From Pelomonas sp937871895 (GTDB lineage Bacteria; Pseudomonadota; Gammaproteobacteria; Burkholderiales; Burkholderiaceae_C), in the NCBI RefSeq assembly GCF_046348265.1, contig NZ_JAXMEO010000007.1: a stretch of 64,000 nucleotides of DNA; one strand, 5' to 3'. A program made the translations under genes and the position numbers. This document shows, piece by piece, positions 35,479 to 44,268 of this stretch; position 1 is the first letter of the stretch; each line of letters starts with the position of its first letter. Below the pieces are notes generated by a model. That model was not told the DNA's origin. It was given only the letters and a program-made list of their open reading frames with translations, and did no database searches.

Positions 35479-36945
35479 TTACAGCGTCAGCGCCAGATCC
35501 TTCACACGCGGATAGAGCGCATCAAAGCGCTGCAGACGCGGCGCATAGAAGGCGCTCTTGCTCGCGTCCGGCGCAAAGATGCGCGCGGTGGGCGGGGCCT
35601 TGCAGACGTCGGCCACCTTGGCGCCAGTGGCCAGGGCGCCGAGGCGGGCGGCACCGAGGGCGCCGCCTTGCGCGCCGCCGGTGAAGGTCTCGATTTCGAC
35701 GCCCAGCACGTCAGCGTGCATCTGCGCCCAGTAGGCACTGCGAGCACCACCACCAACGAGGCCGAGGCGGCTCACCGTCGCGCCGGCATCACGCAGCGCC
35801 GCGAGGCCTTGCGCCATGCCGAAGGCGACGCCTTCGAGCACGCTGTGGGCAACTTCGGTCTGGCCGTGCGAGGCATCGAGGCCGAACAGCATGCCGCGGG
35901 CGTGCACGTCGTTGTGCGGCGTGCGCTCGCCCGACAGGTAGGGCAGGAAGATGGGCGACTGGGCCGAGACCTTCTCGCCAGCTTCGAGCGGGGCGAGCAG
36001 GGCGGTTTCGTTCTCGGCCTTGAGCAGCTTGGTCACCCAGGCCAGGGCCGAGGCGGCGGTGAGCATCACCGTCATCTGGTGCCAGCGCTGCGGCAGCGTG
36101 TGGCAGAAGGCGTGCACCGCACGGCCGGGGTTGGGGCGGAAGGCGTCGGTGACGAGGAACATCACGCCGCTGGTGCCCAGCGAGATGAAGCCCTGGCCGG
36201 GCTCGACGGCGCCGATGCCGACGGCGCTGGCCGCGTTGTCACCGGCACCGCCGGCGACGACGACGCTGGTGGGCAAGCCCCAGGCAGCGGCGACGGCGGG
36301 CAGCAGGGTGCCAGACACATCGCTGCCCTCGACGAGGCGCGGCATGTGGGCGCGCGAGAGGCCCGTGGCAGCCAGCAGGGTGTCGTCCCAGTCGCGCTTG
36401 GCGGGGTCGAGCCACAGCGTGCCGGCGGCGTCGCTCATGTCGTTGGCCAGCTCGCCGGTGAGCTTGAGGCGCAGGTAGTCCTTGGGCAGGATGACCTTGG
36501 CCACGCGGGCAAAGAGGGCCGGCTCGTGGTGCTTCATCCACAGCAGCTTGGGGGCCGTGAAGCCGGGCATGGCCAGGTTGCCGGTGCGGGCGTGCAGGTC
36601 GGGCACCAGCTTCAAGAGCTCGTCGCACTCGGCGGCGCAGCGGCCGTCGTTCCAGAGGATGGCGGGGCGGATGGGCTGCAGGTCGCCATCCAGCGTGACG
36701 GCGCCGTGCATCTGGCCCGAGAGGCCGATGCCGCGGATGGCGCCCCAGGCGGCCGCGTGCTCGGCGCGCAGGCGGGCGGCGGCCTTCTCGGTGGCGGCCC
36801 ACCAGTCGGTCGGGAGTTGCTCGCTCCACAGCGGCTGCGGCCGCGAGACGCTGAGCGCCTCGCCCGCGCTGCCGACGATGCTGCCGTCCTCGGCCATCAG
36901 CAGCAGCTTGACTTCAGAGGTGCCCAGATCAATGCCCAAAAACAT
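35479..36945 (-). CDS. xylB: Xylulokinase
   Basis: The 488-residue FGGY-family kinase phosphorylates D-xylulose, feeding xylose into the pentose phosphate pathway. The ATP site (MFLGIDLGTSEVKLLLM), the sugar site (GIGLSGQMHGAV) and the C-terminal adenosine motif (LVGGGARSAYWAQMHAD) are intact, and the length is normal. It has no xylA or xylFGH neighbours, but a ROK/XylR-like repressor gene lies 5 kb away on the same strand. Together with the GH74 xyloglucanase it hints that xyloglucan-derived xylose may be used; that link is inference. Confidence 0.95.
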   Translation of the reverse strand: MFLGIDLGTSEVKLLLMAEDGSIVGSAGEALSVSRPQPLWSEQLPTDWWAATEKAAARLRAEHAAAWGAIRGIGLSGQMHGAVTLDGDLQPIRPAILWNDGRCAAECDELLKLVPDLHARTGNLAMPGFTAPKLLWMKHHEPALFARVAKVILPKDYLRLKLTGELANDMSDAAGTLWLDPAKRDWDDTLLAATGLSRAHMPRLVEGSDVSGTLLPAVAAAWGLPTSVVVAGGAGDNAASAVGIGAVEPGQGFISLGTSGVMFLVTDAFRPNPGRAVHAFCHTLPQRWHQMTVMLTAASALAWVTKLLKAENETALLAPLEAGEKVSAQSPIFLPYLSGERTPHNDVHARGMLFGLDASHGQTEVAHSVLEGVAFGMAQGLAALRDAGATVSRLGLVGGGARSAYWAQMHADVLGVEIETFTGGAQGGALGAARLGALATGAKVADVCKAPPTARIFAPDASKSAFYAPRLQRFDALYPRVKDLALTL

Positions 36946-37039
36946 GCGTGTTCCTTGTTGAAGCGGTTCGGTGGTCAGAACCCCGCATTGGACATTAATT
37001 TGGGCGGCGAATCATCTGGGGAATGCCAGGGCGGCCCGG

Positions 37040-38269
37040 TCAGCCCATCAACAGCCACGCCAGCCCCATGCCCACCGGGATGCTCACATAAGGTGGCTGC
37101 TTGAACTTGAACACCAGCAGCAGCGCGACGGCGGTGAGCTGGGCGCAGGCGATGGGCGCTGTCCTGAGCGGCAGCTTGAGCCACAGCGTGACGGCGGCGC
37201 CGGCGATCAGGCCCACCACGGCGCAGCGCACGCCCACCATGGCGTGCTGGAACCAGCGCAGGCCCTTGAGGCGGTCCGCCGCGTGGCTGACGCCGACGGC
37301 GATCACGGCGGTGGGCGTGTAGACGCCCACCGTGGCCGCCAACGCGCCGCCCCAGCCGGCGATTTCCATGCCGGTGAAGGTGGCGATGCCGACGATGGGC
37401 CCTGGCGTCAGCTGGCTGGCGGCGAGGCCCGCCGTGAAGCCGGCGTGGCTGAGCCAGCCGAGGTGGTCCACGATCAGGCCCTCCAGCAGCGGCACCATCA
37501 CCAGGGCGCCACCAAACAGCGTGGTGGCAATGCCCGCAAACGCGAGGCCCAGGCGTGCCACCACGTCCTGCGGCAGCAGGGCGGGCACGAACTGGAAGAC
37601 GGCCAGCGCCGCTGGCACCAGGCAAAGCAGCATCTGCGCCGGGCCCATGGCGGGGCTGGTGGGTGCGGGCGCGGCCGGCGGGGCGGGCCAGAAGAGCCGC
37701 GCGATCACGCCGCCACTGGCCAGCACCAGGATGGGCGCCGACCAGAAGGGCAGCACCAGCAGCGCAACGGCGGCGGCCACAGCCAGCGCCTTGTCACGCG
37801 GCTGCGGCGTGGCCTTTTTGGACTGGTTCCAGGCCGTCTGCGCCAGGATCATGGCCAGCGGCGGCAGCACGCCCACCATCAGCGCGCGCTGCAGCTGCGG
37901 GTGGCCGGCCAGCGCCGCATAGCCCCACCACAGCGCCAGGATGATGAAGAAGCTGGGCAGCACGATGCCGACCAAGGCCGCCGCAAAGCCCACCCAGCCG
38001 CCGAGGCGGTGACCCATCACGGCCAGCGCATTGACGGCCTGCGGGCCCGGCAGCATGGTCACGAGGGCCATGAGGTCAAGAAAGTCCTTCTCGGCCACCC
38101 AGCCGCGCTGGCGCACAAAGCGCTGCTGCGCCTGCGCGAGCAGGGCCATGAAGCCGCCCCAGGCGGTGAGCCCGAGCACGATGCAATCCGCCAGCAGCCG
38201 CAGCGGGCTGTAGGGGACGGCGTCGGGCGCCTCGGTGGACGGGGTCGTGGGGGCGGAGCTGCTGGACAT
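37040..38269 (-). CDS. chrA: ChrA-family chromate transporter
   Basis: The 409-residue membrane protein has the two homologous halves of long-chain ChrA. The first has LTAWGGFMALLAQAQQRFVR and LVTMLPGPQAVNALAVMGHR. The second has GIATTLFGGALVMVPLLEG and SQLTPGPIVGIATFTGMEI, so both copies of the 'GG..a.l' and 'PGP' motifs are present. ChrA exports chromate, and sulfate can compete. Its place next to a sulfotransferase and cysQ raises the possibility of oxyanion transport for the sulfation locus, but this is a guess. It begins 28 bases after the sulfotransferase stop on the same strand. Confidence 0.92.
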   Translation of the reverse strand: MSSSSAPTTPSTEAPDAVPYSPLRLLADCIVLGLTAWGGFMALLAQAQQRFVRQRGWVAEKDFLDLMALVTMLPGPQAVNALAVMGHRLGGWVGFAAALVGIVLPSFFIILALWWGYAALAGHPQLQRALMVGVLPPLAMILAQTAWNQSKKATPQPRDKALAVAAAVALLVLPFWSAPILVLASGGVIARLFWPAPPAAPAPTSPAMGPAQMLLCLVPAALAVFQFVPALLPQDVVARLGLAFAGIATTLFGGALVMVPLLEGLIVDHLGWLSHAGFTAGLAASQLTPGPIVGIATFTGMEIAGWGGALAATVGVYTPTAVIAVGVSHAADRLKGLRWFQHAMVGVRCAVVGLIAGAAVTLWLKLPLRTAPIACAQLTAVALLLVFKFKQPPYVSIPVGMGLAWLLMG

Positions 38270-38297
38270 GGCGGGCCTGCGTCGGCTGGGGCTGGGG

Positions 38298-39311
38298 TCA
38301 GGCCGGTTGGGCCGTGCGGCTGCGGATGCGGGCCAGCAGGTCTTCCTGCGGCTTGCGGGCAGCGGCGTCCTCGGGCGAGAGCTCTTCGCGCGCGGCGCCC
38401 TTGAGGCGCTTGTTCTCCGCGTCGAGCGCGGCCACGGCCGCGGCGTCGTAGCTGCGCGCGGGGCAGGTCTTGCCCACGAACTCCAGCGGGTAGCCCAGCG
38501 CGGTCAGGGACTCGCCGGCCACCGACTCGAAGTCGATGATCTGGTCCTGCGTCATGCCCTTGAGCCACTTGCGGCTGTTGTCCGCCATCACGGGCTTGCG
38601 CACGTTCTCCCACATCTTGCCGGACGAGGCGGTGCGCCCGGCTTCGTCGGAGTTGTGGAAGTCGAGCATCTCGGCGCGGAACGCGATGCCCAGCCACTCG
38701 CAGAGCTTGCGCAGCGCAGGCTCGGGGTTGCCGGTCAGGGTCTCGTAGGACAGCGAGAAGTACTGCGCACCGGGCACGCGCTCACCACACTTGAGGGCGA
38801 GCTGTTGCTCGACGTTCCATTGCCGGCCGATGTGGAAGGCGGTCTTCTCGCCGACCACGGCCTTCATGAAGGACAGGCAGACGTCGCGCCCGTCGCGGTA
38901 CAGGTAGAGGTAGCGCGCCTCGCTGCCGAAGTAGCGCTCGATCTCGGGCAGGAAGTGCACATTGGCGAGCGACTTGCACATCCAGTCGGGCTTGCCCTGG
39001 GCCTCGGCCATGCGGTCCATGACCGAGCCGAAGATCGCCACCAGGCTGTTGTCGCGGCAGCGGCGGCGGATGTCGGCGCGGTCAAAGCTGACGCCCCAGG
39101 GCACGGGGTTCACCTCGACCATGTGGACCACGTCGTCCAGCAGGCGGCAGAAATTGCCCTCCACGCTCAGGTCGCCATAGATCGGCAGCAGCGGCGCGAA
39201 GCGCTCCAGGATGTGGGGCGGGTGCGGGGCCGCGATGTCGGGCGCCTGGTTGACCATCAGGCGCAAGAGGTTGGAACCCGAACGTTGGGTGCCGATCATG
39301 AAGATCTTCAT
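38298..39311 (-). CDS. Sulfotransferase family protein
   Basis: The 337-residue protein has the 5'-phosphosulfate loop at the N-terminus (KIFMIGTQRSGSNLLRLMV) and the 3'-phosphate site (YLYLYRDGRDVCLSFMKAV). Both mark PAPS-dependent sulfotransferases. A later SYETLTGNPEPALRKLCEWL is the usual helix before the C-terminal part. No transmembrane helix is seen, so the enzyme is probably cytoplasmic, modifying a small molecule, lipid or sugar. The start at 39311 is where homology begins. It follows cysQ by 41 bases, and the divergent fusion gene should supply PAPS, so the three form a sulfation module. The acceptor is unknown. Confidence 0.92.
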   Translation of the reverse strand: MKIFMIGTQRSGSNLLRLMVNQAPDIAAPHPPHILERFAPLLPIYGDLSVEGNFCRLLDDVVHMVEVNPVPWGVSFDRADIRRRCRDNSLVAIFGSVMDRMAEAQGKPDWMCKSLANVHFLPEIERYFGSEARYLYLYRDGRDVCLSFMKAVVGEKTAFHIGRQWNVEQQLALKCGERVPGAQYFSLSYETLTGNPEPALRKLCEWLGIAFRAEMLDFHNSDEAGRTASSGKMWENVRKPVMADNSRKWLKGMTQDQIIDFESVAGESLTALGYPLEFVGKTCPARSYDAAAVAALDAENKRLKGAAREELSPEDAAARKPQEDLLARIRSRTAQPA

Positions 39312-39352
39312 GGGGTGCTCCTTGAAAGCAGTGAGGGCGGGGGCGACGGCGC

Positions 39353-40117
39353 TCAGGCCGCCGCGTAGAAGTGCGGGTTGTCGAGCCCGGGCTTGCCGTA
39401 GCGCAGCGGCTCGTGGCTGCTCACGCAGCGCACCAGGCCACCGGCCGCGCGCAGCACGGCGTCGCCGGCGGCGATGTCCCATTCCATGGTGCGGCCGAGG
39501 CGCGGGTAGAGGTCAGCCTGGCCAGCGGCCACGAGGCACAGCTTGAGCGAGGAGCCCGCGCTGACCAGCTGCGCCACCTTGCGGCCGGCCAGGAAGGCGT
39601 CGAGCGCCGCCGCATCGCCATGCGAGCGGCTGGCCACCACGGCCAGGCCCGCCTCTGGCACCGTGCGGCAGTGGATGGCACGGCGGCCCTGCTCGTCCTC
39701 GACCCAGGCACCCAGGCCGCGTGCGCCGGCAAAGAGCCGCCCGAGCGCCGGCGCCAGCACCACGCCCAGCACCGGCACGCCTTGCTCGACGAGGGCGATG
39801 TTGACGGTGAACTCGCCATTGCGCGAGATGAATTCCTTGGTGCCGTCCAGTGGGTCCACCAACCAGAAGCGGCCGCCCGACACATCAGGCACGGCGCCCC
39901 CGGCCACGGCCTCTTCGGCCACGATGGGGATGCCCGGCGTGAGGGCCGCCAGGGCGGGCGTGATCAGGGCTTCGGCGCGCTCGTCGGCGGCCGTGACGGG
40001 CGAGGCATCGGCCTTGCCCTTGACCTCGAAGTCGCTGCCGTAGACCTCAAGAATCGCGTCGCCGGCGCGGCGACAAATGGCCTCGACGGCCGCCAGCAAA
40101 GTGGGCGTGATGTCCAC
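39353..40117 (-). CDS. cysQ: 3'(2'),5'-bisphosphate nucleotidase CysQ
   Basis: The 254-residue member of the inositol monophosphatase superfamily hydrolyses PAP, the product of sulfotransferases, to AMP. The metal sites are intact: ITPALAALTPGIPIVAEEAV, FWLVDPLDGTKEFISRNGEF and RTMEWDIAAGDAVLRAAGG. Removing PAP prevents inhibition of sulfotransferases, which fits its position before the sulfotransferase gene. The start codon is GTG (40117), preceded by AGGGGAG eight bases upstream. The 275-base gap to the divergent CysN/CysC-like gene must hold both promoters; I see only a 6-bp hairpin (CCTAGC/GCTAGG, near 40255) in it. Confidence 0.95.
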   Translation of the reverse strand: MDITPTLLAAVEAICRRAGDAILEVYGSDFEVKGKADASPVTAADERAEALITPALAALTPGIPIVAEEAVAGGAVPDVSGGRFWLVDPLDGTKEFISRNGEFTVNIALVEQGVPVLGVVLAPALGRLFAGARGLGAWVEDEQGRRAIHCRTVPEAGLAVVASRSHGDAAALDAFLAGRKVAQLVSAGSSLKLCLVAAGQADLYPRLGRTMEWDIAAGDAVLRAAGGLVRCVSSHEPLRYGKPGLDNPHFYAAA

Positions 40118-40392
40118 GTCTTGTCTCCCCTGATCAAGGCTTGCAACTGAGCCATACCGCCGCCTCGATGTCGCTGAAACCCGAGGACCGGCGCTGACGA
40201 TTTTGGGGCGCCAAGCCCGCGCCGATGTGACAGAACACGCCCGACCTAGCAGCCTTACCAGCTAGGGCCTGCCGCAGTGCCGAGAGGCCTTCGCATCCGC
40301 TAACTTTGTTGGCGATAGCAATCGCAAAACAGCGAAGCCGCCAGGCCCCGCCCAACGGGTGTCGCCCAGGCGGTGGGCAGGGAGCAAGCGCG

Positions 40393-42150
40393 ATGGAAAA
40401 GATGCAGTCTCGCGGGGTGGGCACATTGATGTCGTGGCTCCAGCGCGAAGCGGCCGAAGAGCAGCCGCCCGGCCAGCTGTGGGTGCATGACCTCGGCGGT
40501 GCGGGCCCGAGCTGGCGCGTGCAGGGCGTGTTCGAGCTGCTGGCCAACAGCCCGCTGGGGCGCTGGCGTTGGCAGTTGGGCGAGGCGCGCTCGCCCGCGC
40601 TCTCGTTGCTGGAAGGCCGGCGCCGATCGGCGCAATTGCTCGTGCTGGTGGATGAACCGAGCGCCGGCTACACCGCCTTGATGGGCGTGCTGCAAGCAGC
40701 GGCCCTGCTGGGCAATGAGCCGTTGGCTTTCTTGCTCGACCTGAGCGAGGACGTGGCCCGCAAGATGGGCGCCCACATCCAGACCCAGGCTGCCGCGCTG
40801 GGCCTGGACCATGTGCATACCGTGTGGGTGGGTGAGATGGAGGCCTGCGCCCAGCAACTCGGGCGCACGCTGCTGCAGATGACGGGTCTGCGGGCCGCCT
40901 TCCTCAGCGGCCCCTTGCGTCTGCAGGTCCAGGCCGTGCTGCCGGGTGCGGGCCTGGCCGTGCGGGGTGAGCTGCTGCAGGGCTCGGTGGCGCCAGGCGA
41001 GCGCGTGCGCCTGTTGCCTTCGGGTCAGGTGCTGGTGGTTCGGGCGGTGATTGGTGTGGGCAACTCCATGCCCCTGTGCGGCGATGTCGTGACCCTCGAT
41101 CTCGAAGGCGACGCCGAGGTCGAGCCCGGTGACCTGATCTCGGCCGCGAACGACCCGGTCGAGTCCGAGGACGAGTTCCAGGTGCGGCTGATCTGCGATG
41201 GCCGGCAGACGCTGAGCGAAACCGCTGACTGGCAGCTCTGCCTGGGCCCGGCGCAGCGCTTGCGCCGCGTGCATGTGCAGGAGCTGCGCGCCGACGAGCA
41301 GGACCCTGGGCGCGGCCTGCTGGCGCGCCTGCGGCTGGATGCGCCGGTGGCCTTCGAGCCCTCGCCGGCCCTGGGGCCGCTGCGCATGTTCTCGCTGCAC
41401 GAGGCGGCCAGCGGCCGCAGCGTGGCGGCGGGCATGCTGGTGTCGCCCTGCCGCGCGGCGTCCAACATCCACCGCCAGGCCGTCAGCATCGACAAGCAGG
41501 CCCGCGCCGCGCTCAAAGGCCAGCAGCCCTGCGTGCTGTGGTTCACCGGCCTGTCGGGCGCGGGCAAGAGCACCATCGCCAACCTCGTCGAGCAGCGCCT
41601 GCATGCGCTGGGCCAGCACACCTACCTGCTCGACGGCGACAACGTGCGCCACGGGCTCAACCGCGACCTCGGCTTCAGCGACGCGGCGCGCGCCGAGAAC
41701 ATCCGCCGCGTGGCCGAGGTGGCCAAGCTGATGGTGGACGCCGGCCTGATCGTGCTCACGGCCTTCATCTCGCCCTTCCGCGCCGAGCGCGACCTGGCGC
41801 GCCACCTGCTGGCCGAGGGCGAGTTCGTCGAGGTGTTTGTGGACGCCCCGCTGGCCGTGGCCGAGCAGCGCGACGTGAAGGGCCTCTACCGCAAGGCGCG
41901 GCGCGGCGAGCTCAAGGGCTTCACCGGCATCGACGCGCCCTACGAGGCGCCCGAGCACCCCGAGCTGCGGCTTGACACCAGCCGGGGCACGGCCGACATG
42001 GCGGCCGATGCCGTGGTGGCCTTGCTGCTGGCGCGCGGCATGCTGGGCGCGGGCGATGCAGCAACGGCTGCGTCGGCATCGGCAGCGCGTGCTGCCTTTG
42101 CGCCCGTGCTGCACGCGCCGGCGGCCCAGGCCCCTCAGCCGCGCGTCTGA
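40393..42150 (+). CDS. CysN-like (degenerate GTPase) and CysC (APS kinase) fusion protein
   Basis: The 585-residue protein has two parts. Residues about 172-365 match domains II and III of CysN/EF-Tu-like sulfate adenylyltransferase (LRLQVQAV, GSVAPGERVRLLPSGQVLVV, VEPGDLIS, FSLHEAASGRSVAAGML). Residues about 378-560 are a complete APS kinase (Walker A GLSGAGKST at 386-394, LLDGDNVRHGLNRDLGFSD, FISPFRAERDLAR, RKARRGELKGFTGID). The first 170 residues are where the CysN GTPase should be. They lack a P-loop, and the expected DxPG and NKxD motifs appear as DEPS (from residue 87) and VGEM (146-149). It should still make PAPS from APS, but not support GTP-driven APS synthesis. GGAG lies eight bases before the start. 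Confidence 0.88.
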   Translation: MEKMQSRGVGTLMSWLQREAAEEQPPGQLWVHDLGGAGPSWRVQGVFELLANSPLGRWRWQLGEARSPALSLLEGRRRSAQLLVLVDEPSAGYTALMGVLQAAALLGNEPLAFLLDLSEDVARKMGAHIQTQAAALGLDHVHTVWVGEMEACAQQLGRTLLQMTGLRAAFLSGPLRLQVQAVLPGAGLAVRGELLQGSVAPGERVRLLPSGQVLVVRAVIGVGNSMPLCGDVVTLDLEGDAEVEPGDLISAANDPVESEDEFQVRLICDGRQTLSETADWQLCLGPAQRLRRVHVQELRADEQDPGRGLLARLRLDAPVAFEPSPALGPLRMFSLHEAASGRSVAAGMLVSPCRAASNIHRQAVSIDKQARAALKGQQPCVLWFTGLSGAGKSTIANLVEQRLHALGQHTYLLDGDNVRHGLNRDLGFSDAARAENIRRVAEVAKLMVDAGLIVLTAFISPFRAERDLARHLLAEGEFVEVFVDAPLAVAEQRDVKGLYRKARRGELKGFTGIDAPYEAPEHPELRLDTSRGTADMAADAVVALLLARGMLGAGDAATAASASAARAAFAPVLHAPAAQAPQPRV

Positions 42151-43346
42151 TACGGGTTCATCAGCGCGTGCAGCGCATAGGCGGCACCGCCCACCGCGGC
42201 CGCCAGCTCATTGAAGCGGCCCACGCGCACTTGGGGCGCAGCAACGCCGGCTGCCTGCGCAAAGCGCGCCAAGGTGGCGAGTGCCGGCTCCACGAAGGCG
42301 CTGCCCCCCAGGCTCACCACCTCGCCGCCCAGCACGATGGCGCGCGGGTCGAAGGTGGTCCAGACGTTTTGCAGCAGCACGCCGAGGTGCTCGCCCGCCT
42401 CGCGGAAGGCGGCGCTCACCTGCGCGTCTCCAGTGCTGATGCGGGCTCGCAGGCCAGCGTGGTCCAGGCTGCTGCCCTTGGGCCGCAGGCCGGCGGCCTC
42501 GGCAATCGCGCGCAGGCCCACATAGGCCTCGGCGCAACCGCGCCGGCCGCAGGAGCAGACGCGCCCGCCCACCTGCAGCGTGGTGTGCCCGATCTCGCCC
42601 GCCGCGCCGGTGGCGCCGGTGAACAAGGTGTGGCCTAGCACGATGCCCGAGCCCAGGCCCACGCCGCAGGAGATGTAGATCAAGGGGCTGTCCACCGGGC
42701 GCGGCCCGAACTCGACCTCGCCAATCGCCGCCAGGTCTGCCTCGTTCTGGCACAGCACCGGCAAGTCGCCGAGGTTCACGGCCGCCAGCTCGGCGCGCAG
42801 GCGCTCGCCCACCGGCACGTCGCGCCAGCCGATGTTGGGCGCCACGCGCAATTGCCCACGCGCGGCATCCACGGCGCCGGGCAGCGCCACGCCGATGCCC
42901 AGCACCTGTTGGCCCGCCTGCGTCACGTGCTGGGCCAACACCGTCACCATCTCCACCAGTTGGTGGCAGGCGGCCTCGGGCTCGATGTGGCGCAGCTCGG
43001 CGCTGCGGGATTCCAGCACGTCGCCGTGGATGGAGGTGGTGACCACGCGCAAGGCGTCCGGCGTCAGTTCCGCCCCGATCAGCGCCAGCTTGCGCCCATC
43101 CAGCCGCAGCGGCACGGGCCGGCGCCCGAGCTGGCCGGTCACGACGGCGTCATCCTCGATCAGCCAGCCCTCGTCGATCAGCTCCTTGGTCAGCAGGCTG
43201 ATGGTGGAGCGAGTCAGGCCGCTGCGGTCCGACAGCTCGGCGCGCGACAGGCCCGGCACGTCGCGCAGCAGGCGCAGCAAGGCCACGCGGTTGATGTGCT
43301 TGACCAGGCGCTGGTCGCCAGTGACCGGGGTGTGGCTCGTGTTCAT
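42135..43346 (-). CDS. ROK-family transcriptional repressor (NagC/XylR type)
   Basis: The 403-residue protein has an N-terminal winged helix (LSRAELSDRSGLTRSTISLL, about residues 30-65) and a ROK sugar-kinase-like domain with the zinc motif CSCGRRGCAEAYV. It also has EIGHTTLQVGGR and the glycine-rich YISCGVGLGSGIVLG. The ligand is probably a sugar or sugar phosphate. Its last 16 bases overlap the convergent CysN/CysC-like gene. Its start overlaps the mvaB stop (ATGA), so it may be translated as the last member of the carboxylase-mvaB transcript, which is unusual for a sugar regulator. The xylulokinase gene 5 kb away is a conceivable target. Confidence 0.92.
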   Translation of the reverse strand: MNTSHTPVTGDQRLVKHINRVALLRLLRDVPGLSRAELSDRSGLTRSTISLLTKELIDEGWLIEDDAVVTGQLGRRPVPLRLDGRKLALIGAELTPDALRVVTTSIHGDVLESRSAELRHIEPEAACHQLVEMVTVLAQHVTQAGQQVLGIGVALPGAVDAARGQLRVAPNIGWRDVPVGERLRAELAAVNLGDLPVLCQNEADLAAIGEVEFGPRPVDSPLIYISCGVGLGSGIVLGHTLFTGATGAAGEIGHTTLQVGGRVCSCGRRGCAEAYVGLRAIAEAAGLRPKGSSLDHAGLRARISTGDAQVSAAFREAGEHLGVLLQNVWTTFDPRAIVLGGEVVSLGGSAFVEPALATLARFAQAAGVAAPQVRVGRFNELAAAVGGAAYALHALMNPYQTRG

Positions 43347-44263
43347 GCGCTGACCTGGCGCTTGGCCAGCATCGCGCGCGCCACGCGTGACACCGGCGCG
43401 CGCCCCAACACGCCGGAGATGAAGTGGCCGGCATCGACAAGCCGGTCCAGGTCGATGCCCGTCTCGATCCCGAGGCCCTGCAGCAGGTAGACGACATCCT
43501 CGGTCGCGACATTGCCCGTCGCGCCCTTGGCATAGGGGCAGCCGCCGAGGCCCGCCACGCTGGCGTCAAAGACATGCACGCCCATCTCCAGGCAGGCATA
43601 GACATTGGCCAGCGCCTGGCCATAGGTGTCGTGGAAATGGCCGCTGACCTCGGCCAGCGGGAAGTGCTTGAGCGCCCGCTCCATCGCGGCCTGCACGCGG
43701 CGCGGCGTGCCCACGCCAATCGTGTCGGCCACGCCGAGGTGGTCCACGCCCAATTGCTTGAAGAGCCGCACCACGCGCTCCACCGCGTCGGGCGAGACGT
43801 CGCCCTCATACGGGCAGCCCAGCGCACACGAGAGCGCCGCGCGCACCCGCAGCCCGGCCGCGTGCGCCGCCTGCACCACCGGCGCAAAGCGCTCGATGCT
43901 CTCGGCCACCGAGCAGTTGATGTTCTTCTGGCTGAAGGCCTCGCTGGCGGCCCCGAAGACGACCACCTCGTCGGGCCGCGTCGCCGGGTCGGCCAGCGCC
44001 GCTTCGAGGCCCTTGAGATTGGGCGTCAGCACCGAGTAGCGCACGCCGGGGCGACGTTCAATGGCAGCCATCACCGCCGCGTTGTCCGCCATCTGCGGCA
44101 CCCACTTCGGGCTCACGAAGCTGGTGACCTCGATCTGCGTCAGCCCCGCGTGCTGCAGCAGGCCCACCAGCCGCGCCTTGTCGGCCGTGGCCACCGGCTG
44201 CGCTTCGTTCTGCAGCCCATCGCGCGGGCCGACCTCGACAAGGGTGACGTGGGTGGGGAGCAT
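43343..44263 (-). CDS. mvaB: Hydroxymethylglutaryl-CoA lyase
   Basis: The 306-residue TIM-barrel enzyme cleaves HMG-CoA to acetyl-CoA and acetoacetate, the last step of leucine degradation. The metal-binding N-terminus VTLVEVGPRDGLQNEAQ, the segment SGHFHDTYGQALANVYACLE with the metal histidines, and the active-site loop GLGGCPYAKGATGNVATEDV with the catalytic cysteine are intact. It follows a carboxylase alpha subunit two genes upstream, which supports the leucine-catabolic assignment of that carboxylase. The start at 44263 lies five bases after the nucleotidyltransferase stop. Confidence 0.96.
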   Translation of the reverse strand: MLPTHVTLVEVGPRDGLQNEAQPVATADKARLVGLLQHAGLTQIEVTSFVSPKWVPQMADNAAVMAAIERRPGVRYSVLTPNLKGLEAALADPATRPDEVVVFGAASEAFSQKNINCSVAESIERFAPVVQAAHAAGLRVRAALSCALGCPYEGDVSPDAVERVVRLFKQLGVDHLGVADTIGVGTPRRVQAAMERALKHFPLAEVSGHFHDTYGQALANVYACLEMGVHVFDASVAGLGGCPYAKGATGNVATEDVVYLLQGLGIETGIDLDRLVDAGHFISGVLGRAPVSRVARAMLAKRQVSA

Positions 44264-44268
44264 GGGTG

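Noticed and set aside
40118..40392. The cysQ/fusion-gene gap as a possible structured RNA.
   Set aside because: Only one 6-bp hairpin is seen and no known RNA family is recognisable.
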